Shown one piece after another: positions 34,101 through 46,734 of a stretch of DNA of 64,000 nt. Under the pieces are notes generated by a model. The model had not been told where the DNA came from. It did not search any database and saw only the letters and a program-made list of their open reading frames with translations. Made by a program: the position numbers and the translations under genes. Each line of letters starts with the position of its first letter. Positions within the stretch are counted from its first letter, which is position 1. The stretch spans positions 1 to 64,000 of the forward strand of contig CAXKVV010002150.1 in assembly GCA_964058805.1 (NCBI GenBank), given 5' to 3'. The stretch comes from Schoenoplectus triqueter. Its lineage: Eukaryota > Streptophyta > Magnoliopsida > Poales > Cyperaceae.

Positions 34101-37100
34101 AGAAGCTGCTCTAGAGGCTGGTATCGAGCTCTGTAACAAAATTGACAGTACAAAATCCACATCTGGCACCACGCCTGCAAGTTTATCAAACATTTTTAAA
34201 TTACAAGATTGATTCCAGCATTATATCACTAACTGAAGTAAATATTTAGGAAAGATGCTCTAAAATCTAAATATTCAAGAAGACTAACAAAAAGAAGGTC
34301 ATTTAATTATGCTTTAGTGTGTTTGTTTACTGTTTTCTCTTTTTTTTGGCAATTGTGTTCATTTACGGGGTTTTTAGTACTTTTTACAGACACACACATT
34401 CATGTTTATATTAACTACTTCTAAATTTATCTTAATCATATCCATTATCCACAGATTTTCCGTTTTTGGGCAAGGGGCATCTATGCACACTTTAATTGAT
34501 ATAGCACACTTTCTATATTACTTTACCACCTAGTAAAAAGTAATAAAGGAAAAGGAAATATGAATTAGTGAAAGAAGAAAAAGAAAAAGGGAAGAGCTTA
34601 ATACCTTCCACTGGTGGCAAATTGGTGATGAAGGCTTGCAGTTGAGGAGAGCATAATTTCAAGAACTCATTTGATTCTGCTGAAATAGTGCTCCCAGGCA
34701 AGGTCCCCAAGTTGGATACGGCAAAGTTCGGAGCTCCCGGAAATTCTTGCCCTGAAAATATTAAACAAAATCCATAATTTTAGGAATAGATAAACTTCTC
34801 AAAACAAAGTGATGAGAGTTTTACGGGGTTCAGACTGGGGTTGTTCACCGGCAATCTTGCTGTTGTAAGAAAATTAACCAAACTTCCTAACACTAATTTT
34901 GGGTGATAAACCATGGTAAATCCAGTACTACCATAATATATCCAATATTAGGCCAAAGTTCATAGATAGCAACAGAAAAAAGGACTTCAGAAAATCAATT
35001 CTTTTACCTTTTGACATTCTAGGATCATACACAACCATCCGGGAAGTATCTGGAGGGACCACCTTTGTAGATGGCAAAAATTGATTTGGATTTGTTGTTG
35101 CTAGTCCAATGGCATTGCTATCTCCTAAAGAACATGTGGTTTATTATTTTTACCATCATAAAATTAACTGTTATTTCCACCAAAAGGTCATTGGGTCCAA
35201 ATAGTGAAACTTGAAAGCCAAACTAAACTTCTTGGATAATAACAAAAGATAAAAGTCTGACCAATTTCAGATCCTGGAAGACCAAAACCTAGCCCAAACA
35301 AATCTTCCAAAACCTAGCCCAAACAAATTTCAAAAACCATTGGAAAGTTGAAATGTGGAACAATGCAAAAGCAAAGCAAGCAACTTGCATAAAAGTTTGA
35401 ACAAACCAGCCAAGACCCAGCAGAGCAGAATGTATATCCAGACCAAAATCAAAATCCACAAATGATTTTTCCCTAATCAACTTAGACAACAGGTTAACAA
35501 GAAGAGGAACCCAAAAGAAGAACCAGAAACCAGAACTCTTGAGCTGAAGCCGAACAACCTGACATTAAACCAAATCTACATTTGAACCAAGCCCAGAACA
35601 CCTTGGCAACCTTGACCTAACCCCCAGTTATCCTACATAACAAATGTGGCTCTTTGTGACCTCGTAGTGATGGAATAAAAAAGAAGAAACCAGAACAAAT
35701 TAATACATACCTAATGGTCCACCAATGTTGTTAAGACTGAGCTTCTCAGCTGCTTTCTTGTCTCCAACATTAGCAAGCCACTGACACAGAAAACCCAACT
35801 AGTTAAAAAATCGGCATATTTATTTACAGACTTTGATTATAGATAGGCAATATGTACCTCTTGTCTGGAGAAGTGTTCCAAATCCTTGGAAGAACAAGGC
35901 CAGAGATCTTCAAAACTGTATCGAGATACCACATCAAACAAATTATTCTCTAGAACTGAAGAAGAACTGTCTTCAATTTTTGCCTTAGATAATGCCTCCT
36001 TTCTTCTCTTTTCTACCTGATAGAAGAATTGAAGTATAATTACTAGGATTCAGAGATTCTGCAAATAACACCTAGTACTTGTCAGCTTTTCTAAATAGCT
36101 AACCTGAGTATCTAATAGGTTATCCATGAAAGTTAATTATCTGTTCCTTAATTCAAGATTCTGAGATTTTAAACCAGTTCAGCAGCATGTCAAAGCTACA
36201 AATTTTGTTTAATCCGCAAAACAAATTGTTGTCCTTCACATTTTGTTCTGTTTCATTTCACAAGCCGAAACCCTATTCACATGTACAATTAAGAACTAAC
36301 CATGATAAAGCACAGAACCAAGGAAATATCATAAAAAGAAACATTCTACAGACAAGAAAAAAGGTGATCAGTTTTACTGAAAATAAAGTTAAAAAAGGCT
36401 CTTTTCAAGAAATGCAAACCCCTTTAGACTAACAAAAGTGTTCCCAGAAATTATACAATAAATTGTGTTCTCAGGACATGTTGAATGGAGGATTCTGCTT
36501 ATTTTTATGTATAGAGCCCCCCCCCCCCCCTAAAACTACAGGACAATCATAGACTCAGCTAATGAGAACTTCATACCTTCAGCATGCTTGAAAGATCTCC
36601 GTATGTTTGTTCAAACTGAACAAAGCGATTCCATACCTACACCAAAGAAGAAAAAAATAATGAGATGTCAACAATTGATCATTGCATCTTGTAGTACACA
36701 TACATGTGAACCTTAATGTGATTGCTACCACACCTCAACAGATTTCTCTGAAGGAAGTAAACTCAATGCTCGCTCGAATAAGGCACGAACATTTCTATCA
36801 TCATTTAGTTTGCACAGAAAATCTGCATATCTAGAGAAGTTCCAAAAAAAAAAGTATCAAACTCCAAAGAAGAAGAAATTTGCAAATATAGAATAAAATG
36901 GGCAATGCTTCAATCTCTATGTTAACAGTAGAAACAATTTCAACTGGTAACACAGAACAGATGATTAAAAGCATATCAACTATATTGATATGAACATTTG
37001 AACCCAAGAAACCAAAATATACAAGGAAGAGCTTACTCAAGGACATATGTGGGCTCATTCATAAATCTCTTTAAACCAGTCTCAAAAACACTCTGCGCAA

Positions 37101-40100
37101 CCTGCCAATAAAACAGTAATTAGACATGGAAGAACTATAGTTATTTTGGGCAACAGTATCAACAAAAATAATAAAATAACAACCTTCTGGTCCTTATCTA
37201 GGCAAAATGCCATCCTGGCAAATGCAACAAACACGTGATGGGTGCATGTTGGCGACTTGTGTGCTTCTACAAAATACTTTCGTGCCGACTCAATTCCTTC
37301 AGTTCTCCTTAAAAACCTTAAAAACTGTAAAACAGATGGAACAGATGAAGTTTATGAACTGTGCACTTGTACCAGAGGATAAAAATGCAGTAAAAGAATT
37401 AATACTTCACCTGGATATGAGCGAGTGATGTTGCATTTTTTGTATCAGCAAGAAGGCTTTCATAAATTGTTTTTGCAGACTGGATAAAAATGTTTAGCAT
37501 TAATACAATTATTATTATACAAGGTAATCATAAAACAGATACAACAGAATAGGTCCTAGCAAAAAAGCTGCTATTTATTAGTTACTACTATTTGCAAAAA
37601 TATATCATTATTTTGTATAAGCAAAAATAAGACCAAAACCAAAGCTTGAATGGTCAATCCAATTAACTCAGCACAATCTACATTTTAATCTTAAATTTTA
37701 TTATTTTTAGATTTTTTTATTATTTTTTCAGATTTTTGAAAGATGACCCAAATTTGAGTTGCAAATAGATTATTTTATTATTAGTTCTCGCCATCTTTCA
37801 AAAATCCAGAAAAAATAGGTTCCAAAGTAAAAACCCTTTTAACCTACCTACCTACCTATCTAGGCTCTGTTTGGTTGTGGGATAAAATGGGATAAGTTGG
37901 GGTTAAAGCTATCACTTGTGAGAGGTGGTGATAACTTTATCCCTCTCATCGCAATACAAAACAAAGCCCTAGTGAACTACCTTAATTCAACAATCTCAAC
38001 ATATATTAACCCGACGATCTCCCATCAATAATAAATGAACAACAAAATCTAAGCGATACATAATTTCTACACTCTTAATTTCTGTCTCATTTATCTAAAA
38101 TCTAAACTTATTTGCATAAACTAGACCAATATAGAATAAGTAACTTGAACTCATCCTGGAAAGAAAAAAAAAAATCTCCATAAGAACCATTGGACAAAAC
38201 GCTAAGGGGTTTTCTTCAGATGTGAAATCAGGGTCTTTACCGCAAGGGCAATTAGTGGGTTGCATTTGCAACCTTGGTGTAAAATAGATCTTAAAAATTT
38301 TCTTACCGACATAGCTCCTCTCGATTCCTCCAGTTCAGCATAGGCATATTTCAGTATATCAGAATCTAAATGAGAGCTTTTTTGTTAATCTACAAAAATA
38401 CAAAGAAGTCTAGGAAGTATAAATAAGAATTGTTCAATTAATTACCAGGAAGTGCTTTTAAAGCTCGCTGAAATATTTTAATGGGAGAATCTGATGGGTT
38501 ACTTCTAGACAGCCACATGGCGTAGTCATACCATATCTCAGGATAGTGATAGAGATACATTGTGGCCTGGTATAAACCAAAAAAAAAAGTTGAAACCCAG
38601 TCAGTAAAGCCTCAAGTTATGGTATGATGCATATATGGCACTCAAAGTACCCAAAAAGAAGAAAATACATGCCTGCCTTTTAATAAACTTTATATGTTAA
38701 GAAGACAAAATACAATATTTTTGCAGATATTAAGCTCTAAATTCCCTCGTTGATTTGTCTGTCAATCTGTCATGCAGACGTATAGATTAAAGAAAGGTTA
38801 TTGTCATCTTTTAAGATGGATAGAATGGGTGTCAACAACATTATTTTGTTTCATGTGGGTTGCCGGATTTCCTCTATGATTTGCAGGAAACAAGCAATAG
38901 GTTTTGAGTTTCCAAAAGTACTATAAACTCTGCAACTAACATGACTGCTAACTGGTAGACAAGCTGCAGCTGATGAAAGACATTCTCTGGAAAAAGAACA
39001 AAACATAAATAACCATGCAACAACCTGTTCATATGTGAAGATAACACGTCTATTGGCACTAGCAGCATCGATCCTTTGTGGGTTCCCTCTGTAAAGATAA
39101 GTATAAATGTTAGAAATATCAGAAAAAAAAAATAAGAAAAGAGAGATATTTATAATCTAAAAATAAATAAATTCGCCCATAAAAATCATCAGATCTTTGT
39201 ATAACTAGTGTTCTTTTAAGATAATGTCCAAGAACATACCATATTTCAGAGTAAAGAAAAAAAAGGTTTCTTAACTTTGCAATATCAAACCAATTCTACT
39301 TTAGTTAAACGTTTTATGATAGTAAGAGTATTCATGAATAATCCACCAGATGTTGGCTTTTAATTGTAAATATAGAAACGACTGTTGTTATTTGTAAGTA
39401 AAAAAAAATGATTGGTTCAAATTTTATAAAGCTGACAGCACTACATATTTAGTTGGCTATAAATTTAGAAACAATAAAAAGTCTTACTTTTCAAAGGACA
39501 ATAGTTTTTTCCATACCGTGCATTGCATTTCCTCCTGATTGGGACATTTACAACATCCATTAGAATTTCAAATTTCAGTAATTTCGTACCAGTAAGGCCT
39601 GTATCAATGTAGTAATGGAGACAAACAGTTATCCATCAGACCTGATATTTTCCAAGTTTGTCTTTATGGTTTGTGCTTCTCTACATGAGTGAATGATACT
39701 TGGAACAACCTAATCAGTCAGTTAAGTCTGATACCAGCAATCAAAATAACACCATAACAAACAGTCAGGTCATGGTGGAAGAATACCGGACCTTTACTGT
39801 CCATTCGGCGTCTCGGTTTTTATGCTTTATATTAGCTCATTCTTGATCACATTTCTGCTGGATTTTTTTAAAACCTGTGCCCTAAATCATAAAAAACAAG
39901 AGACCTTCGAGGAGCCGGTAGGGGGAACAGCAAGCATGTTCCAATCAATGTCATCAATAAGCTTCTTGCGCTCTCTATAAACTGCTTTAGCACTGTTATA
40001 CTTTGGTTGGTATTCTGACAAGAGCCCTTTTGCCTACAAAGGTTCAAGGACAAATGCACAATGTCAGATGTTTTAGGAGGTCGCAAAAAATAGAATAATT

Positions 40101-41503
40101 GGTGTAAAGATTTTACTATACCAGGGTCCGGCTAACAGAATTCTCAAAAAATTCATAATCCCTCCAGATCTGGTCCAGATGATGTGTTGGTATTAGAATT
40201 GCTCTCTGGTACACCTTGCGCACAGATGTCATGCGTTGTGACTCTTCTTGAGGAGATGTGGCCTAAAGAAAAAAGATAACATTAAAGGGGGATCACAGCA
40301 ATAAAATTTTCAGAAATTGCAAAAAAGCCTTGCACCATCAGACAAATTTAAAATTGCATGCACTGAATATAAAATAAATGGTGTAACAGATCTTTTGACA
40401 AAGGGCATAATTATCTGCATCACAATCTCCCATAAACACACTATTATGGTGTTGTCTTAACTGCAGAGACCTTTTTTTATTTGTACAATAATGCGCCTTC
40501 TCTTTTCAATTTCTATTAATTTAGGTGGGCTTTGAATGTCAGAGAAATAGGAGGAACAGTAAGGTACCGGCTTAGACTTCAAGAAAGCGATGTACTCCAT
40601 CCAAACAGGACCAGAAGCAATATCATTGCCTGAAGGGTTAATTGAAGGATCAAACAACTAAGAAAGTAAATATATATATGCAGGAATTTATTAAACCATA
40701 TAACAGACAATAGGCAGATGGAACTATCTGTTACAATAACCTACTTCACCTTTTGTTCCTTCTTTTTATTTACTTCACACCTTAATCAGAGAACACTAGA
40801 ACAGATAGAAGGAGAGCACATACCAACTTGGTTTAGCATATACTCAAAAGCTTTCCTTGTCTCTTCAAGGCCCTCAGAGCCCTTCTTTTCATTTATTTTC
40901 CTGATGAATATAATGTAGCTACGCCTACAAACGAAATACAAGATAGAATAAGTATGAAGTTTTTTAATTCACTTTGAACTGACATTGGAGTTTTTGTGGG
41001 GGTGGGGGGCAAACCATGGAGATAGAAGAATTTGTTACCAGAGATTAATATGGAGGCAATTCCACAAGCATCTACCAAAAATTTGCTTCACAGCCTCATC
41101 ATTGTTTACTGCCATGTTTGCCTCCACATACTGCTTCCAATATTTGGCCTGGAAAGAGAATTTTGTACTGGTAATATCGTTACAACCTAAATTAAATTTC
41201 AAAACCTAATAACTTAACTTTTTCACTCCTATAACGATCAATCAGGCCCGATTGGTAATAAATACAAATTCTAAAACCTACAAACCCTAAAATAAAAAAA
41301 TTATGAACTTACAGAGGTCGGGAATGCAGCGACGAGCTTCTCATAAATCGGAGCAGCCTCCAGTAAAGGAAGACGCTGTAGAAAAATTAAATAACTAAAT
41401 AGAAATCACACACGAGCTTGGAGATAAAAAGAAGTAACAGTACCTGCGCCTCCTGTGCAAGCAGCTCAGCTGCTTCTATGCTAACATTCGCTTCGTCGCT
41501 CAT
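31106..41503 (-). CDS. CSTF77: Cleavage stimulation factor subunit 77, complete, 22 exons
   Basis: CstF77 scaffolds the CstF complex, bridging CstF50 and CstF64 in nuclear pre-mRNA 3'-end cleavage. Exons, 5' to 3': 41444-41503, 41313-41375, 41039-41148, 40824-40924, 40568-40629, 40122-40262, 39905-40033, 39488-39534, 39025-39088, 38446-38566, 38307-38365, 37411-37479, 37184-37324, 37037-37101, 36734-36830, 36577-36636, 35858-36016, 35711-35780, 35008-35124, 34605-34751, 34013-34174, 31106-31275. They sum to 2214 nt (737 aa plus TGA); plant relatives are of similar length. Every intron is GT-AG and all phases agree. HAT repeats occupy roughly residues 20-470 (for example WYDYAMW and FLRFLRRTEGIESARKYF). 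A low-complexity hinge follows. The C-terminal segment VVPDVDFVLSILLQS (629-643) and PLPKDVFRLRQIQKTRG (695-711) is typical of plant CstF77. Introns 11 and 21 are long (827 and 2737 bp). I identified the gene by family resemblance, not by a search. Confidence 0.95.
31276..34012 (-). other. Long last intron of CSTF77 (2737 bp)
   Basis: It separates the last coding exon from the rest and is over three times longer than any other intron in the gene. It holds two perfect hairpins close together: ATCAGGGTAA/TTACCCTGAT (31402-31411 with 31420-31429) and GCCTAC/GTAGGC (31445-31450 with 31455-31460). No conserved frame was seen. Confidence 0.85.
35282..35328. repeat. 22-bp tandem duplicate in CSTF77 intron 18
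   Basis: CCAAAACCTAGCCCAAACAA.. occurs perfectly at 35282-35303 and 35307-35328, a 25-bp period. No effect on splicing is evident. Confidence 0.9.
36517..36530. repeat. Homopolymer of 14 C in CSTF77 intron 16
   Basis: Fourteen C on plus give G14 in the pre-mRNA, about 45 nt downstream of the exon 16 donor on the gene strand. The length may be a sequencing estimate. Confidence 0.9.
37863..37968. mobile_element. Short Harbinger-like MITE in CSTF77 intron 11
   Basis: The ends GGCTCTGTTTGG and CAAAACAAAGCC are imperfect inverted repeats (10 of 12), flanked by CTA at 37860-37862 and 37969-37971. The element is 106 bp. A 3-bp duplication suits PIF/Harbinger, though CTA is not the commonest target. 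Confidence 0.5.
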
Positions 41504-41688
41504 TGTCGGGGGCAGCGATTGTCAGTGATAGCTTCTGACGAAATGGAGATCGCTGTCGAGGAAAGAATTGAATTGGGTGAAGAACGAAAGAAGCGGAGGA
41601 GAAGGGGAAGGGCGTGATCTGACGAGACGGGGCCCAGAAGTCGGATTAAATGCGACTCGAAAGAAGTGATGACAGCGCAAGTAAATAA
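41504..41688 (-). promoter_or_regulatory. CSTF77 leader and proximal promoter (second copy)
   Basis: Counterpart of 2096-2280, directly upstream of the complete CSTF77 gene. The site II-like TGGGCC is at 41631-41636 on the minus strand. Confidence 0.45.
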
Positions 41689-42074
41689 GGGCCTGTTCGG
41701 CACATCATGGAATTGAAGTAGAATTGAGAAAAACGTTGCCTTGAAATTTTCACCAATTCTATATTAATCCATTCATGTTCGGTGAACAGAAGAGAGGAAA
41801 TTTTGTCTAGAAAATTGAACCCATAGAATTGGGCTTTTTCCACTTCACAAAAGAGAACTAATTCCACAATTCCATCTCCTCCATGGAATTGTCTCTTCTA
41901 ACCGAATGGAATAGAGAGGGGGCTAAATGCAAAAGTGAGGGATTTGACTGTAAAATTTTGACGCAATTCCATATTTCCACAATTCCACAATTCCAATCAA
42001 TTCTAACAGTGTTCGTCATCTATTCCATTATAATTCCCTAACAATTCCTCTATTCCCTTCTACCGAACAGGCCC
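41689..42074. mobile_element. PIF/Harbinger MITE (second copy)
   Basis: Counterpart of 2281-2666 with the same inverted repeats and TAA duplications (41686-41688 and 42075-42077). It lies upstream of the complete CSTF77 gene. Confidence 0.85.
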
Positions 42075-42077
42075 TAA

Positions 42078-43021
42078 GCGAAGAAGAGACGTGTCAACAG
42101 GTCACATCATATTTCATAATTCATAGAGCCCACAAATGGCAGACAACCCGAGATTGTTACACAAAGGCCCAGTGTCATTCTAACTGGGCTTATGTGGCAT
42201 ATCAAAGTAATTCTAACTGGCCTTTGGAACAGCACATAGAAGATTCCATTTTTTTTCTTAGAGTTATGACGAAATAAACAAATACAAAATAACATTTTTT
42301 AGAGGTGATAGTGGGGCGTGTTGAGTCTAGTTAGTTTTTTGAAAAAATAGATCGGATCAGATCAAGCGTGAATCAAATTAATTTGAATATTATCTTTTTA
42401 GATTTTAGTTTGATTTTAGTTGAATTGTGTTCCGATTAAATTTGATTGGATTCTATTTAAGTCAGATTAATTTGACTTTTTAAAAAAAATTGAGTTGAGT
42501 AAAATCTAAGTCAGATCAAAGTTTCTAAGGATGTGATTTAGATTCAAGGGACTTTAGCCAATATACAGTGAAGTACTGCACCGGATGCGAGTTCTATCAC
42601 CCCTCCTTTACCCATGGTGAAATATTTTTTACTTTTGACAATTTGGCACATTAATCAAATTATTCACATCTCATTTAACACAGTTGATCTGCCCCTTAGC
42701 AAAAGATTCTTTACCTCGAGATTTTTTTTTAGTAGAAATTGATATTGTGCCAGCACTTTGCCTCCATTTTCCTTACTTTTTTCAACAATAAAAATCAATA
42801 TGTAACTAATTTCATTTCAAAATAGTGATTACATATTTACATCCATAAGAAAATAAAGACGAAAACACTTTGATCCAAAACTAATAACACAAAATATTAA
42901 ATGAACTCTAAATTAAGTCTTCTATTAATAATTTTGTCTTCAATACATGAAGAGAGATAAATTATAAAGAAATACAAAAATTGTGTGTAAAAGTAGAGGA
43001 TTATGATACATACTATCATGT
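42078..43021. other. Gene-free flank of CSTF77 (second copy)
   Basis: Counterpart of 2670-3613, with the same hairpin (42167-42189) and the same degenerate repeat. No gene is visible. Confidence 0.5.
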
Positions 43022-43918
43022 TGCGTAGAAAGATAAATATAAATATATTAAAATATTATTAATTTATTAATTTATTAATTTATTCAAATTATATATTATT
43101 TATTACCTCATTTCAACATATACAAAAGTGTTTAAAATTATTTTAGTAATGTCTTCCATTAGTATATATTATAATTATTATTGCGAGCTTGAGATTTTAT
43201 GACATGAGTTGAACACAAAGATGAATATAAAGTGTTTATATATGAGTTTTGTATAATTTATTGTCTCATTATAATAAATAAATATATAAAATTATTTTAA
43301 ATAAAATTTTGTACAATCATTGCGCGCTAAAGGCTTTACAATACGTGTTGTGCACAAACATAATGCATTAAAATTGTACTTTATCTATTAGTTTATTTGA
43401 ATTTTGTATCATTTATTGTCTCATTTTAATAAATAAAATTATTAAAATAAATAGAGTTATTATTAATGATATATTCTATTAATTTTTATGATAATTACTG
43501 CGAGCTCAAGACTTTATACATGAATTGCACAGAGATATTAACACAAATTGCATTAAAATAATACTTATTATGTTAGTTTTTTTTGAGTTTGGAATCATTT
43601 ATAGTTTCATTTCAACACATAACATCATTAAAATACTCAAAGTTACTTTTAATGTTGTCTCCTATTGATTTTATATTATAATCACTGCAAACTGAAGACT
43701 TTATAACACACATTATGCATAAAGATTAATATAAATGTATCAAAATAATATTTTTTCTATTAATCTATTTGAGTTTTATATCATTTGTTGCTTCATTTCA
43801 ACAAATAAAATCACCAAGCTACACAAAATTGTTTTGAATCTTTTATTCTATCGGTTTATATTATAATTGTTGCGTGCTCGGGCCTTTATGACATAACTGC
43901 TCATAAAATATAATAAGA
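43022..43918. repeat. Diverged AT-rich ~180-bp tandem array (second copy)
   Basis: Counterpart of 3614-4510, with the same unit boundaries shifted by the repeat offset. Confidence 0.65.
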
Positions 43919-44971
43919 AATCAATATAAATGTAAAATTTATCAACTAAATGTCCTCAAATAGCAAATACTCTTTGGTGTCGGTTATAATCCTTAGTTAA
44001 TTAAGTGTAGTAATTCAATATAATGATTTTATGTATATCAATTATGTAACTTTGCTTTGTGGCCTATTAACTAATTATAAAAAAATTTAATAATCACTAC
44101 TCATTTATTACCATACAAAAATTATTATTATTCAATTGAGTCAGTTCGACAACTATAGTATCACATGTAAACAGATTGTGTATATATTAAAATTAATTAA
44201 TACAAAACTTATTTGTAAAGTCTGTTGCAATGATTTATACAACAGCTCTTGTGTTTTTATAACAGGTCTTGTCTCTTAGCATATGTTGATTTGGTGAGAA
44301 GTTACACCCAAAATAATTAAATGATTATCAAATTTAATTAGTTTGCTCGAAAAATGTATCATGTGGTTTTAGAAACGTTACACTGGTCTCTGCATCATAT
44401 CAGCCATCTCTGTATAAGTGATTTTAATTCGCCTTTTTGTGTAAAAAAAAAGATTGATAATATTGGATAAACTCTCCGCTAGTAATGCATAGGAGATCCT
44501 AGAAATTGGCAAGGTGGGCTGCTTAATTTTGTGCATGCAACTCTAGCATTTACGCCTTTGGCAATCTACATTTAGTCATGTAGTAATTAGTAAGCATTAA
44601 TTTATCCTTCTAAAGTAGGAAACTAGGGTCAAATTTGTTTGATCATTTTTTGCATGTGCACTCTCTCTTCCACGCTCGTTTATTTTAGAAACTAGGGCCT
44701 CATTCGGTGCTTATCTGTGTTTTTTTTTAATAAAATACATGGAGGGTAAATACCTCCAAATTTCATTAATGTATAAGTTTACATGGTCCATGGTCACAAT
44801 GGTAAATGGCATTACAGATTTAAAAATAAAAATAATCTAATTCTAATTCTGAGAGGTCACATATTCGAAATCCGGATAAAAATTCTTTATGAACATTTAT
44901 AAAATTTAAGAGTTTGAATCTCATATTTCTTATAAAAAAAATTCTAATTCTAATTCTCCTCCTTTCTCTAA
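43919..44971. other. Gene-free AT-rich stretch (second copy)
   Basis: Counterpart of 4511-5563. No gene is visible. Confidence 0.4.
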
Positions 44972-45441
44972 TCTATACTATTATATAAAGTATCTAAGAA
45001 TTGGAGAGTCCATTTTTTGTCATTGTAAATTTTTATTATACCCATTTTATCCCTCAATTAGACGGATAATATTTATTGTTGGTTGATCGAACGTATGTGA
45101 TCGCGTCCATTGATCCCCTCTTTCTCTCCATTTCTTTCCCTTATATACTATTATTTCCATAATTTTTGTTTTTTATTTAGCAACTTTGTGCATATTTGAT
45201 AAGGAATTAATGGTGATAATATATGTTAGAATAATTTACTTTTCTTTCCATAAAAATCATGAATCATTAACTCATATTGTGCAAAAATCTCATCCAAGAT
45301 TAAATATAGTCTTTATTATATGTTTTCTCTATAATTTGGTGAATTTATAATTTAATATTAGATAAATATGATTTTTTTTATCTTATAATATTTTAATATT
45401 TAAATAAAAAATTCTGCTGCAACGCGCGGGTATATAGCTAG
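44972..45441 (+). mobile_element. Small non-autonomous Helitron (second copy)
   Basis: Counterpart of 5564-6033 with the same TC start, subterminal hairpin and CTAG end. Confidence 0.65.
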
Positions 45442-45989
45442 TATTTATGGCTTATCAGTGGATTTGAAAATATCAGTTTGTAGGAGCTGCGGTAGTGCGC
45501 ACTGTGAGGACAAATTCTCCTTCAATTACAGCCAGATCTTGGTGTCAATTTATTCTCATGCCAATTTAACTACTTCAACTCATTTAGAAATATGATTGTT
45601 ATTGTACCGTTAGTGGTATACATATACTCATTTATAATCCGTAACATTCATCGGAATAATACAACAATATTTCATCATAAGTGCTTTCTATACCAAAATC
45701 TCTACGACGGGCAACAATTCATCCATCATTCATTAAGTTTATTTTCTCCTAACTCTAATAACAATGTAATCAAATAATATAATAATTAATTATGTTTTAA
45801 AATTATAACTGAAACTTATTTTATTTTTATTTTTAATGAGTATATTTTGGTTGTTTTATTGTATTTTTTAATGACTTACTTTTAGATATATTTTTGTGTA
45901 ATTTTTTTTTCAAATGAAACTCGATGAATCAGTAAAACCCGACATCTAAGTTGAAATTCAAATTGAATGATTTTCATTATTAATTAATT
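45442..45989. other. Gene-free stretch (second copy)
   Basis: Counterpart of 6034-6581. Nothing recognisable. Confidence 0.4.
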
Positions 45990-45997
45990 GATCACAT

Positions 45998-46528
45998 AGG
46001 GCTGCAAACGAATCGAACACGAACGAACTGACTTGTGTTTGAGTTTGATTTGAAATCTATTTCGAACTAGTTTGATTTGAAATAGATAGGCAGTTTCGAA
46101 CTCAAACCATTGTTTGAAATTTGATTCGTTAAATATTCGAACTGTTTGATTTGATTCGTAAATAGTTTGAAATAGAATTATTAGGTGAACAAATTCCACA
46201 ATTCATATCAAAATAACAGAATCAAATATAAAAAATATCAATTTAATATAAATTCATACAAAACTAAAAGTTCATTCAACAAAAATTAATAAATTTTATA
46301 TAAATTCATACTACTCAAAGTCTCAAACAATCAAATAATTTATACAAATTCAAACAAAAATAGTTCGCGAACACATTTCGAACGAACTCACCATGGTTTG
46401 AGTTTGATTCGATATAATTTCGAATCGAATCAGTTTGATTTGAAATTAATTTCGAACTAGAATCGAATGAACTTTTTTCGAATCGAACACGAACGAACTA
46501 CGAACTTCGAATATTTCTTGCAACCCTA
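45998..46528. mobile_element. Non-autonomous hAT-like element (second copy)
   Basis: Counterpart of 6590-7120 with the same 8-bp GATCACAT duplications (45990-45997 and 46529-46536). Confidence 0.7.
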
Positions 46529-46620
46529 GATCACATATTGAAATTAGTATAACTAAACTATAATAATTCGGACTGAGAACTTATAAAAAATCTGACCAAC
46601 CTGATCTGTTTACACCCAAA

Positions 46621-46734
46621 AGTGATAACAGCACAAATAAGCGTAGAAACGTGCTAACAGGCCCATCATATCCTATAAATGTTAAACAACCCAAAATTGT
46701 TACACAAGAGGCCCAGTGTAATTCTAACTGGGCT
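46621..46734. repeat. Paralogue of the CSTF77 upstream region (second copy)
   Basis: Counterpart of 7213-7326, pairing with 41665-41688 plus 42078-42190. Confidence 0.7.

Noticed and set aside
35282..35489. An extra CSTF77 exon in intron 18
   Set aside because: Exons 18 and 19 join in frame without it, and the sequence there is not conserved with the family.
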